From the NCBI GenBank assembly GCA_019240405.1, contig JAFAYL010000060.1:1-40988 (forward strand): DNA of 40,988 bases, written 5' to 3'. The notes under the pieces were generated by a model. That model was not told the DNA's origin. It saw only the letters and a list, made by a program, of their open reading frames with translations, and did no database searches. The DNA comes from Acidobacteriaceae bacterium (GTDB taxonomy: Bacteria; Acidobacteriota; Terriglobia; Bryobacterales; Bryobacteraceae). The translations under genes were made by a program, and so were the position numbers. Below are positions 16,686-24,580 of the stretch, in pieces (positions within the stretch are counted from its first letter, which is position 1; the number at the start of each line of letters is the position of its first letter).

Positions 16686-19160
16686 TTATTCGTACCGGAG
16701 AGCAATCACCGGATCGACTTTTGTCGCCCGCCTCGCCGGAATGTAACAGGCCAGTAGCGCCGTGGCAGTTAAAACGAGCGAAACCCCTCCGAATGTCAAT
16801 GGATCGTTCGGGCTGATGCCGAAGAGCAGACTCGAAAGCGCTCGTGTCAAGCCTAAAGCGATCAATAATCCGACCAGCAATCCGATACCTGCGAGCCCCA
16901 ACCCGTTCCCTACAACCATCCACAAAACCTGACTCGAGCGCGCGCCAAGAGCCACGCGAACTCCAATTTCGCGCGTCTGCTGATTAACCGAATAAGAGAG
17001 CACGCCATATACGCCCACGGCCGCCAGGACCAGGGCGAGCACGCCGAATACCGTCAGCAGGCCCGCCCCCATTCGCGGCGCCCAAAGGCCTTGCGCAACG
17101 GCTTCGCGAATAGTCTGCACGTTCGTGAGAGCAAGATTCGGGTCAACTGATTGGATCTGCCGGCGAACCGTTCCGATCACTGCTTCGGGCCTTCCACTCG
17201 TCCGCACTTGGACCGTCGCCGCCGGAGCGTAATCCTGGGTGATCGGCAAGTAGACCAGCGGCTGCGGCTCCTCCCCAATCTGATTGACCACGCTATTCCC
17301 CACCACGCCCACCACTTCCCTCAAGAACTGATCACCGAAGAAGTGGAAACGCTTTCCGACCGCATCCTGATTGGGCCAAAAGTGCTTCGCCATCGCTTGG
17401 TTGACGATCGCAACCGGAGCCATGTCTTGGCGATCCGCGTCAGTGAAAACGCGTCCGCGAATTAGCGGAATACGAAGAGTTTCGAAATAGCGCGTCCCGA
17501 TATCGTTAAGTGCCGTCAGAGTGCCGCGATAACCGGAAGTCTCGTTCTGACCTTCCGGAAAAACGGTCCGCAAAAAGGTTCCAGCAAGCAGAGGATTGGA
17601 GGCGATCGTTGCTGACTCCACTCCGGGAGAGGCCTTCGCGCGTTCAACCGCTGCTCTGAAAAACTGCTGTCCGCGGCCCTCGTTGTAATGCAGCGCTCCT
17701 AAATCGAAGGCCATCGCAAAGAGTTTTTCGGATTCGAACCCGAGCGGCGTCGCTTGCGCGTTTTGCATGCTTCGAATGAACAGTCCCGCGCACACGAGCG
17801 CCACCAGCGCCAATCCCATTTCTGCAACGACGAGCAAGCTGCGAAGTGGATTTCGCGCCCACCCCACTGTGCCCCCGCGTCCGCCCGCTTTCAAGACTTC
17901 GGCGACGTCTGGTTTTGCGGCTCTAATAGCCGGAGCAACCCCGATAAGAAGCGCGGTGAACAGCGCGACACCTAGCGTAAACAAGAGCACGTGCGAGTCG
18001 AGCGATAGATCTATGCCGCTGTCTTCAATAAACGGCGGCCGCAAAGACCAGAGTGCAGACCGGCCCACTACGGCGATAACTAGACCCGCAGCCGCCCCGA
18101 GCAGCGCGAGAACGAGGCTCTCGGTGAGCAACTGGCGCAACATACGTCCGCCACTCGCCCCAAGCGCCGTGCGCAAGCCGATTTCCTTCTCCCGGCGGGC
18201 AGCTTGGGCAAGAAGCAGGTTCGTCAAGTTGACACAGGCAATCAGAAGGACCAAGCCGACCACACCCATCATCAGTCCCCCCGCGAGCGCGATCTGCGCG
18301 TGGTTGTTTGCCCCAACAGCAGCGTCGGCCAACGGAGTTAAAACTACGCTTCGACCAGCGTTGTCCGTCGGGAACTCGCTCTCGAGATGCCGCGCCATGA
18401 TCTTCAGTGACGCTTCTGCCTGGCTTACACTGATACCCGGTTTCAAACGGCCGATCACGGTCGTGCCCAAAAACCGCCGAGTATCGAAATTCTGTTTGAA
18501 GAACCCCGAGAGCACGGCCGGGTACATGCTGACTGGAATCCAGACCTGCTCAGCGCTCGCAAACGTGAATGTACTTCTGAAGCCGCGCGGCGCCACGCCG
18601 ATCAGAGTGTACGGCACAGCATTGAGATTGAGGGTCTTGCCGAGGGCGTTCGGATTCGAGCCAAGCTTGTTCATCCAAAACGCGTGGCTAACTACCACAA
18701 CATTATTTCCGCCCAGTTTTGTATCTTCATCTGGGAGAAAGAACCGGCCGACCGCCGGGTTAATCCCGAGAATGTCGAAATAATTTGCGCTGACTAGCTG
18801 CCCTTGTATTTGCTTCGGCTCCGCGCCGTTGCTCCAAGTAATTGGCGGGATGGCAATGCATGCGAGTCCCGAGAAAACCTGGTTCTCTTTCGCGTAGTCC
18901 TTGAAATTGCCGTACGACATGCCCTGTTTTTCGGCGTTGGCCTGTGTAACTCGAGTTTTCGCATCGATGGTGTCCACCTGCACTAATCGCGAAACACTCT
19001 TGACGGGAAGAGAGTGTAGAAGGATGGCATTTACAACGGTAAAGATGGTTGTATTCGCGCCAATACCGAGAGCAAGCGAAAGTACAGCAATCACGCTGAA
19101 TGCCGGATTCTTCAGAAGCATTCGAACCGCATATCGTACGTCTTGGAAAAGCGTTCCCAT
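16686..19160 (-). CDS. ADOP family FtsX/MacB-type permease, no PadR partner
   Basis: An 824-residue duplicated permease. It opens directly with GTLFQDVRYAVRMLLKNPAF and the first membrane helix (VIAVLSLALGIGANT), lacking the 80-residue prefix domain of the PadR-linked copy at 845-3475. A MacB-type periplasmic domain follows, then helices with the AQAARREKEIGLRTALGASG loop, a second periplasmic domain and C-terminal helices with QQTREIGVRVALGARSS. No ATPase or PadR gene is adjacent. Export or envelope-stress roles are inferred from MacB. It is transcribed on its own, 53 bp after the RbsD-like gene on the same strand. Confidence 0.92.
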   Translation of the reverse strand: MGTLFQDVRYAVRMLLKNPAFSVIAVLSLALGIGANTTIFTVVNAILLHSLPVKSVSRLVQVDTIDAKTRVTQANAEKQGMSYGNFKDYAKENQVFSGLACIAIPPITWSNGAEPKQIQGQLVSANYFDILGINPAVGRFFLPDEDTKLGGNNVVVVSHAFWMNKLGSNPNALGKTLNLNAVPYTLIGVAPRGFRSTFTFASAEQVWIPVSMYPAVLSGFFKQNFDTRRFLGTTVIGRLKPGISVSQAEASLKIMARHLESEFPTDNAGRSVVLTPLADAAVGANNHAQIALAGGLMMGVVGLVLLIACVNLTNLLLAQAARREKEIGLRTALGASGGRMLRQLLTESLVLALLGAAAGLVIAVVGRSALWSLRPPFIEDSGIDLSLDSHVLLFTLGVALFTALLIGVAPAIRAAKPDVAEVLKAGGRGGTVGWARNPLRSLLVVAEMGLALVALVCAGLFIRSMQNAQATPLGFESEKLFAMAFDLGALHYNEGRGQQFFRAAVERAKASPGVESATIASNPLLAGTFLRTVFPEGQNETSGYRGTLTALNDIGTRYFETLRIPLIRGRVFTDADRQDMAPVAIVNQAMAKHFWPNQDAVGKRFHFFGDQFLREVVGVVGNSVVNQIGEEPQPLVYLPITQDYAPAATVQVRTSGRPEAVIGTVRRQIQSVDPNLALTNVQTIREAVAQGLWAPRMGAGLLTVFGVLALVLAAVGVYGVLSYSVNQQTREIGVRVALGARSSQVLWMVVGNGLGLAGIGLLVGLLIALGLTRALSSLLFGISPNDPLTFGGVSLVLTATALLACYIPARRATKVDPVIALRYE

Positions 19161-19213
19161 GTTTTCGCCTCAATGTAGCAAGTCAGCCAACCTCATTCAA
19201 CACCTCGAGCCCC

Positions 19214-19771
19214 TCATCTCTCATCTTTAGCCATAGAGGCTCTTAGTTTCTGCTCGGCCTCAGAGGTCCAATAGGCGCAATCAAGCTGCAAGAAAACTGA
19301 CGTATACGGGAGTGTCATGTTCGTCTTGATGATGAGAACTCGGAACGTCTGGGCAGTAGCATCGAGCTTCGAGATGAGTTGCTCGTGAGGTAAGGTTTGC
19401 ACGTTCCAATTCTTGAGAACCGTATGGAGCTGGCTTCGATAGGCTGTAATCCCGTGGGCATCGGTTTCGGGAATGTAACTCAGTTCGCGGTCGGTGAACA
19501 CGATGGGGCGGACGTGTTTGGCAGAGGAAAGGGCCGAAAGAACTGCTTCGAGCACCTGAAAGTGATCGGCGCGGGAAACAATTGTTTCGATGCCGTCGCG
19601 CGCTTGAGCGGGATATGCGGAGTCGGCGATTACGATCCAATTGCGGTGGCCGTAGGCGGGGAGCCGATCATGGAGGATTTGCTGCCATGCGGATTGATTC
19701 TCCGAATCGGCTGAGGCGGCATTTCGACCGAGGCTCAGAAAAAGACAAAAAACGATCATGGCGCGCTGCAT
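19214..19771 (-). CDS. Secreted RbsD/FucU-like protein
   Basis: A 185-residue protein with a signal peptide (about residues 1-20). The mature part resembles RbsD/FucU sugar-ring isomerases: LPAYGHRNWIVIADSAYP matches the family's GHxDxIVxxDAxxP with the catalytic His kept, and the C-terminal TLPYTSVFLQLDCAYW matches TPYxNxILxxGVxF, where Tyr is kept and the Asn is replaced by Ser. RbsD and FucU are normally cytoplasmic decameric pyranases or mutarotases near sugar-transport genes; an exported copy with no sugar genes nearby is unusual. The assignment rests on motif alignment by eye. Its ATG is close to the divergent GNAT gene. Confidence 0.65.
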   Translation of the reverse strand: MQRAMIVFCLFLSLGRNAASADSENQSAWQQILHDRLPAYGHRNWIVIADSAYPAQARDGIETIVSRADHFQVLEAVLSALSSAKHVRPIVFTDRELSYIPETDAHGITAYRSQLHTVLKNWNVQTLPHEQLISKLDATAQTFRVLIIKTNMTLPYTSVFLQLDCAYWTSEAEQKLRASMAKDER

Positions 19772-19801
19772 AGAAGTATGTTTTTATCAGATCATTTGTT
19801 C

Positions 19802-20245
19802 ATGAGCTCGATGGTGCTGCTGATTCGAGAGATCACTCTGGGCGACGCCGAAGCTGTTGCGAAGCTCAGCGGGGAGCTTGGGTATCCGGCTTCCGCGGCG
19901 GAGATGGAGCTGCGGATCAATGCGCTTCGTGAGGCGAGTAATCATGCCGTGTTTGTGGCGTGCGCGTCTGATTCGGTAGTCGGTTGGATCGATGTTAGCC
20001 TGACATATCATCTACAAGCGGAGCCCAAATGTGAAATTGGCGGTTTGGTGGTCGGCGAGGGGTGTCGCAACGGCGGCACTGGTCGAGAGTTGCTCGCGAG
20101 AGCGGAAGAATGGGGACGCAGCCGAGGCGTGAGAGAGATGTTAGTTCGATCCCGCGTAACGCGCGAAGCTGCGCACCGGTTCTATCGCCGCGAGGGCTAC
20201 CGGCAGACGAAAGTTTCCGCGGTTTTTTCAAAATCGCTCGGTTAA
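19802..20245 (+). CDS. GNAT family N-acetyltransferase
   Basis: About 147 residues with the GNAT fold: an N-terminal IREITLGDAEAVAKL, a central SVVGWIDVSL strand pair, the acetyl-CoA pyrophosphate-binding motif RNGGTG within GLVVGEGCRNGGTGRELL, and the C-terminal AAHRFYRREGYR. Start is uncertain: ATG 19778 is the longest, ATG 19802 gives a typical N-terminus and ATG 19811 is also possible; none has a good ribosome site. Four bases separate it from the acyl-CoA synthetase, so they are probably one operon. The acceptor substrate is unknown. Confidence 0.88.
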   Translation: MSSMVLLIREITLGDAEAVAKLSGELGYPASAAEMELRINALREASNHAVFVACASDSVVGWIDVSLTYHLQAEPKCEIGGLVVGEGCRNGGTGRELLARAEEWGRSRGVREMLVRSRVTREAAHRFYRREGYRQTKVSAVFSKSLG

Positions 20246-20249
20246 GGCA

Positions 20250-21896
20250 ATGTTGAGTCATTCGAAGGGGCCGGATCTGGCGCTGCTCGACCGTACCACG
20301 GATGAGCAGCTTGAAGCGGTAGCGAATCGCTGGCCCGATCGCCTGGCGGTTGCCTCAATGCATCAGGGCCGGAGGCTGGCGTGGCGAGAATTGCGCGACC
20401 GCGCTGCCCGAGTCGCAGCAGGGCTAGCGAGCCTCGGTGTAAAACGGGTGGATCGGGTGGGGGTTTGGGCGACGAACTGCTGGGAGTGGGTCGTGGTGCA
20501 TTTCGCTTGCGCGAAATTAGGAGCCGTCCTGGTCAGCGTGAATCCTGCTTTGCGAGCTCGTGAGCTTGCCTTTGTACTCAAGAAATCGCGCATGAAGGCA
20601 CTGTTTTTGCGCGAGCGCGATGAACGATCCGCTTATGCTGAAATTCTCGCCGAAGCGCGGCGTGAGGCGGTTTGCGAACTGGAACACGTTATTCTCTTCG
20701 AGAATCCGGAATGGACAGAGTTGCTAGAAACACGGCCGCGGAGCCACGCACCATCGAAGCTCGACGATGTGATCAACATTCAATACACCTCGGGAACGAC
20801 GGGATCGCCAAAGGGTGTGTCGTTGACGCACAGAAACCTCGTGAACAACGGTTTCATAATCGCGCGGGCGCTTCGGTACACCGAGCTTGATCGCATTTGC
20901 CTTCCCGTCCCGCTGTCACATTGTTTTGGAAATGTGATCGGGACAATGGCGGCGCTTGCGCGCGGCGCTGGCCTGATTCTTCCGAACTGGTGCTTCGATG
21001 CGCGAGCCACGCTGGCGGCGATCGAGGCCGAAAAGGCGACGTCTTTATACGGCGTTCCGACGATGTTTATCGCGGAGCTCTCTCATCCCGAATTTTCTAG
21101 GTTTGATGTGAGCAGTCTTCGGACTGGAGTTATGGCGGGGGCTCCGTGCCCGATGGAGTTAATGCGCAGGGTTATCTCGGACTTACATTGCCCGGAACTC
21201 GCGATCGGCTATGGCCTGACGGAAACCTCGCCAATTATCACGATGTCCGATATTGATGACGAGTTAGAACGTCGCGTGTGTACGGTTGGAAAGGTGATGC
21301 CGTGCACCGAGATAAAGGTTGTGTCAGTGGAGAACGGCAAGACCGTTGAAACGGGGGCGCAGGGTGAAGTCTGCGCGCGCGGATACATGCTCATGAAGGG
21401 ATATGACGATGATCCAGAGGCGACGGCCCGCGCGATTGACGGCGATGGCTGGTTTCACTCGGGCGATCTCGGCACGATGCGCGATGACGGATATCTGCAG
21501 ATCACGGGCCGCGCGAAGGACATGATTATCCGCGGAGGAGAGAATATTTATCCTCGCGAGGTTGAAGAGTTTTTGTATGCGCATCCGAAGATCGCCGAGG
21601 TCCACATCGCCGGGTTACCTGATGAGCGCCTTGGCGAAATTGTGCTTGCGTGGATTCGTTTGAAGACCGGCGAATGTGCGACGGCAGATGAGATCCGGGA
21701 GTTCTGCAGGGATCGCATCGCGCATTTCAAAATTCCGCAGCGGATTCGCTTTGTCGACTCGTTTCCGACAACGCCAAGCGGCAAGATTCAGAAGTTTCGA
21801 ATTCGCGAGATGGAGTTACGCGAACAGGAGTTCGAACGAGATGGAGCTACTTTGGCGGCGCGCCCGATGGTTTCACGAGCTCCGCGTCGATCGTAA
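20250..21896 (+). CDS. Acyl-CoA synthetase / AMP-dependent ligase
   Basis: A 548-residue adenylate-forming enzyme that activates a carboxylic acid with ATP and joins it to CoA. The phosphate loop YTSGTTGSPKG is at 179-189; GYGLTETSP is the A5 motif; HSGDLGTMRDDGYLQITGRAKDMI covers A7-A8 with the hinge region; and the catalytic lysine is in TPSGKIQKF near the C-terminus. The sequence resembles medium-chain and fatty acyl-CoA ligases, but chain length cannot be judged. AAGG just before ATG 20250 is a ribosome site overlapping the end of the GNAT gene. The last 50 bp overlap the convergent YceI gene; the residues encoded there are beyond the conserved domain. Confidence 0.93.
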   Translation: MLSHSKGPDLALLDRTTDEQLEAVANRWPDRLAVASMHQGRRLAWRELRDRAARVAAGLASLGVKRVDRVGVWATNCWEWVVVHFACAKLGAVLVSVNPALRARELAFVLKKSRMKALFLRERDERSAYAEILAEARREAVCELEHVILFENPEWTELLETRPRSHAPSKLDDVINIQYTSGTTGSPKGVSLTHRNLVNNGFIIARALRYTELDRICLPVPLSHCFGNVIGTMAALARGAGLILPNWCFDARATLAAIEAEKATSLYGVPTMFIAELSHPEFSRFDVSSLRTGVMAGAPCPMELMRRVISDLHCPELAIGYGLTETSPIITMSDIDDELERRVCTVGKVMPCTEIKVVSVENGKTVETGAQGEVCARGYMLMKGYDDDPEATARAIDGDGWFHSGDLGTMRDDGYLQITGRAKDMIIRGGENIYPREVEEFLYAHPKIAEVHIAGLPDERLGEIVLAWIRLKTGECATADEIREFCRDRIAHFKIPQRIRFVDSFPTTPSGKIQKFRIREMELREQEFERDGATLAARPMVSRAPRRS

Positions 21897-22437
21897 TTCC
21901 GATATCATTACCAACCATCCCTGGAGCGCCACTTACTCCGAAATCCATCCGATTAATGTTGGTCGTAGCGGAAATACCCATGTGCAGGTTGCCTCTAGGA
22001 TCTTTAAACGGCTTCGACGGGCCATCGACATCCAGGACTGCTTCTTTGGTTACGCCATGAATTGTGAGATCGCCGGTAACTTTGAGCTTTCCCTCCCCGG
22101 CTGGTTCAACGCGCTTGGATTTGAACGTGATGGTTGGATATTTCTGTACGTCCAGGAAGTGATCGCTACGCAGATCGTTATCACGCATCTCAACGCGAGA
22201 ATCAACTGAAGCGGCATCAATGCTCACATCGACAGATGACTTGGCGACTTCGGATGGGTCATATTCAACGGTTCCGCTGAGCTTCGTGAACGTGCCGCGA
22301 ACGGTTGAAATCCCCATATGGCGCACTGAGAATTGAGCGGCGGAGTGAGGCGGATCGAGCTTCCACGTCTCGATTTGGGCATAACTCAGGGTGCCGAAAG
22401 TGACAGTACTAATAAGCGCAATGGCGAATCGAAGCAT
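21847..22437 (-). CDS. YceI family periplasmic protein
   Basis: A 196-residue lipocalin-like protein. I start it at ATG 22437, which gives a clean signal peptide (MLRFAIALISTVTFGTLSYAQ) with a probable cleavage after the first Ala of the AQ pair; the frame is open upstream to 22506 but that part has no signal character. Typical YceI blocks are ETWKLDPPHSAAQFSVRHMG, GTFTKLSGTV, the RDNDLRSDHFLDVQKYPTITF segment and GDLTIHGVTKEAVLDV. YceI proteins bind amphiphiles or isoprenoids; some are induced by base or osmotic stress. Its promoter appears to overlap that of the divergent SBBP gene. The 3' end overlaps the acyl-CoA synthetase gene by 50 bp. Confidence 0.93.
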   Translation of the reverse strand: MLRFAIALISTVTFGTLSYAQIETWKLDPPHSAAQFSVRHMGISTVRGTFTKLSGTVEYDPSEVAKSSVDVSIDAASVDSRVEMRDNDLRSDHFLDVQKYPTITFKSKRVEPAGEGKLKVTGDLTIHGVTKEAVLDVDGPSKPFKDPRGNLHMGISATTNINRMDFGVSGAPGMVGNDIGITIDAELVKPSGAPPK

Positions 22438-22448
22438 AGAGATTTCAG

Positions 22449-22456
22449 AATATACT
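22449..22456. promoter_or_regulatory. Overlapping divergent -10 elements, yceI and SBBP gene
   Basis: AATATACT holds a TATACT -10 for the plus strand (22451-22456) and TATATT for the minus strand (22449-22454). The minus element ends 11 nt before the YceI start, the plus element 27 nt before the SBBP start. RNA polymerase could serve only one direction at a time. No good -35 is visible for either. Confidence 0.4.
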
Positions 22457-22483
22457 GGATGGCTGCCTCTACGAAAGGGATTT

Positions 22484-24580
22484 ATGCGCATTTCATTAAA
22501 AGGCAATCGAAGCGCAGGTTATCTACAGGCGAGCCGCGGGGCGCTGTTGACGTTCCTGGGCGGAGTGGCATTTGGATTTCCCGCGACGCTTAGCGTCCCA
22601 CTCTCCTTCGAAGAAAATCGGGGCCAGACCGACAAGGAAGTTCAATTTCTTGCCCGAACACCGGACGCAACCGTTTTTCTTAGCAGGGACGCCGTGGTAT
22701 TTGATTTTCGCGGGGAGAAACAGCACGTGTCCGTTCTCCGAATGAAGTTCGTAGGGGCAAAGCAAACAACAAAGATCGTCGGGGTCCAAGCATTGGATAG
22801 TAAGTTGAACTATTTGATTGGGAATGATCCCCATCGCTGGTATCGTGGGTTGCGGACGTACGCTGGCGTGAAGTACACAGAGATATATCCGGGGATCGAC
22901 GTGCTGTATCGCGGCAACGGGCGGGATTTCGAATACGATTTCATGCTTTCGCCTGGCACAGATCCAAGGAATATACAGATGGAGTTTCCCGGAGTAGCCC
23001 TCCGCGTTGATACAAACGGCGATCTTATCGCAGGGTTGAGAAATCGCGAAGTTCGCATTCACAGGCCTATTGCCTATCAACAGGAATTGAAGGGCGGCGA
23101 AAGGCAGTCAGTAGATATCTGGTATGTTCTGCATACAGACAAAGTAGGATTCAGGGTTGGAGCCTATGACCTGACGAAGTGCCTAGTAATTGATCCAACG
23201 ATCGTTTACTCGACTTACCTGGGCGGCAGTGGTGATGAGGGAATCTTTGGCATTAAATTCGATGCCGCAGGAAATATTTATGTTGCCGGCGAGACCTCGT
23301 CGTTAAATTTTCCAACTGAGCACCCGATTCAGCCAAAGCTTGGCGGGAGTTATGATTGCTTCATCAGTAAGTTTGATCCGAGCGGATCGCGACTGATCTA
23401 CTCAACCTACTTAGGTGGAAGCGGATACGATCATTGCTCTTCGCTTGCGTTGGGTGCGGACGGTAGCGCATATGTGGCGGGCGTCACGATGTCAGCGGAT
23501 TTCCCTATTGCGAATGCGCTGCAGAATAAGTTGCGCGGGAAGCAGAGCGGATTCGTTTCGCGCCTGAACAGCGAGGGAACAGACCTGATTTTTTCGACCT
23601 ATCTCGGCGGCAGTGGAACCGGCGATGCGGCCGGGGATCTTGCTTTAGATGGTGAAGGGAACGCGCTCGTAACCGGCTTTACGAATTCGACTGATTTCCC
23701 GGTAACTAAAGGCGCATATCAGACCGTTTGCGACGGCGGCGCGAATCCGGGCCAGTGCATAGGAGACGCATTTGTGACGAAACTCAGCGCCTCCGGGCAA
23801 CGGCTCCTTTACTCGACGTATTTGGGTGGGGCTGGCTATGATGGCGCGAATGCGATTGCAGTTGACCGATACGGATCGGCATGTATCACGGGCCAGACAT
23901 CGTCGGCTGACTTTCCGCTCAGGAATGCATACCAGAAAGCGATCGCCGGGCCGGCGAATGCTTTTGTTACGAAATTGGATCCAGGCGGTTGCGCGCTCGA
24001 GTTTTCGACCTATCTTGGCGGAAACAGTTATGATGCCGGTCTCGGAATCGTTGTTGACGAGTCACGCGATGTACTCGTCACAGGATTTACAGGTTCAACC
24101 AATTTTCCGCTCGCGCATCCGTATCAGTCTAAGTACGGAGGTGGATCTAGCGATGCGTTCGTTACTAAATTTGCAACAAGCGGTAGCGAGCTGATTTATT
24201 CTACTTACTTAGGCGGATCGGGAATGGACTTTGCGGTGCGGATCGCTGTGGATCCTTCAGGAAATGCCGCGGTAGTTGGATTCACAAGCTCGACGGATTT
24301 CCCTGTATTGAATGCGCTGCAGGAGAAATATGGAGGCGGCTATACGGATGGTTTTATTACGAGATTCGGTCCGGATGGCCACGCTGAGTTCTCGACTTAC
24401 CTGGGCGGTAAGGGAGATGAATATGGCTATGCCATCAACGCTGATCAGGAGGGTAGCATCTGGGTGGGTGGAAGCACGTCATCTCGGGACTTCCCTCTTG
24501 TGAAGCCATTTCAGAAACATTATGCTGGTGGACTGTTTGACGCGTTTCTGACTAAAATCTCGGTCGGGCATATAGACTAG
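22484..24580 (+). CDS. SBBP-repeat beta-propeller protein
   Basis: A 698-residue secreted protein. I start at ATG 22484, preceded by GAAAGGGA; upstream residues in frame lack a signal. An N-terminal hydrophobic segment (ALLTFLGGVAFGF) is a probable signal. Residues about 40-260 form the domain that usually precedes these repeats, opening FEENRGQTDKEVQFLAR. Then come seven repeats of about 62-73 residues, each beginning STYLGG and containing a GxTxSxxFP core and a DAFVTKL-type end. Seven blades would close a propeller. Such SBBP proteins are abundant in Acidobacteriota; binding to carbohydrate or surface is inferred, not shown. The stop overlaps the convergent metalloprotease-like gene by 4 bp. 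Confidence 0.9.
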   Translation: MRISLKGNRSAGYLQASRGALLTFLGGVAFGFPATLSVPLSFEENRGQTDKEVQFLARTPDATVFLSRDAVVFDFRGEKQHVSVLRMKFVGAKQTTKIVGVQALDSKLNYLIGNDPHRWYRGLRTYAGVKYTEIYPGIDVLYRGNGRDFEYDFMLSPGTDPRNIQMEFPGVALRVDTNGDLIAGLRNREVRIHRPIAYQQELKGGERQSVDIWYVLHTDKVGFRVGAYDLTKCLVIDPTIVYSTYLGGSGDEGIFGIKFDAAGNIYVAGETSSLNFPTEHPIQPKLGGSYDCFISKFDPSGSRLIYSTYLGGSGYDHCSSLALGADGSAYVAGVTMSADFPIANALQNKLRGKQSGFVSRLNSEGTDLIFSTYLGGSGTGDAAGDLALDGEGNALVTGFTNSTDFPVTKGAYQTVCDGGANPGQCIGDAFVTKLSASGQRLLYSTYLGGAGYDGANAIAVDRYGSACITGQTSSADFPLRNAYQKAIAGPANAFVTKLDPGGCALEFSTYLGGNSYDAGLGIVVDESRDVLVTGFTGSTNFPLAHPYQSKYGGGSSDAFVTKFATSGSELIYSTYLGGSGMDFAVRIAVDPSGNAAVVGFTSSTDFPVLNALQEKYGGGYTDGFITRFGPDGHAEFSTYLGGKGDEYGYAINADQEGSIWVGGSTSSRDFPLVKPFQKHYAGGLFDAFLTKISVGHID

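Noticed and set aside
17767-18783. Plus-strand open frame of 338 codons inside the second ADOP permease
   Set aside because: It is the complement of a well-supported permease; the translation is Ser/Pro/Arg-rich without motifs.
22391-22483. Longer N-terminus for the SBBP protein
   Set aside because: The upstream residues have no signal character and lie opposite the YceI signal peptide; ATG 22484 has a ribosome site.
23210-24560. Regular repeats that could look like a CRISPR or DNA satellite
   Set aside because: The repeats are protein-level SBBP units of about 190 bp with diverged DNA and no spacer structure.
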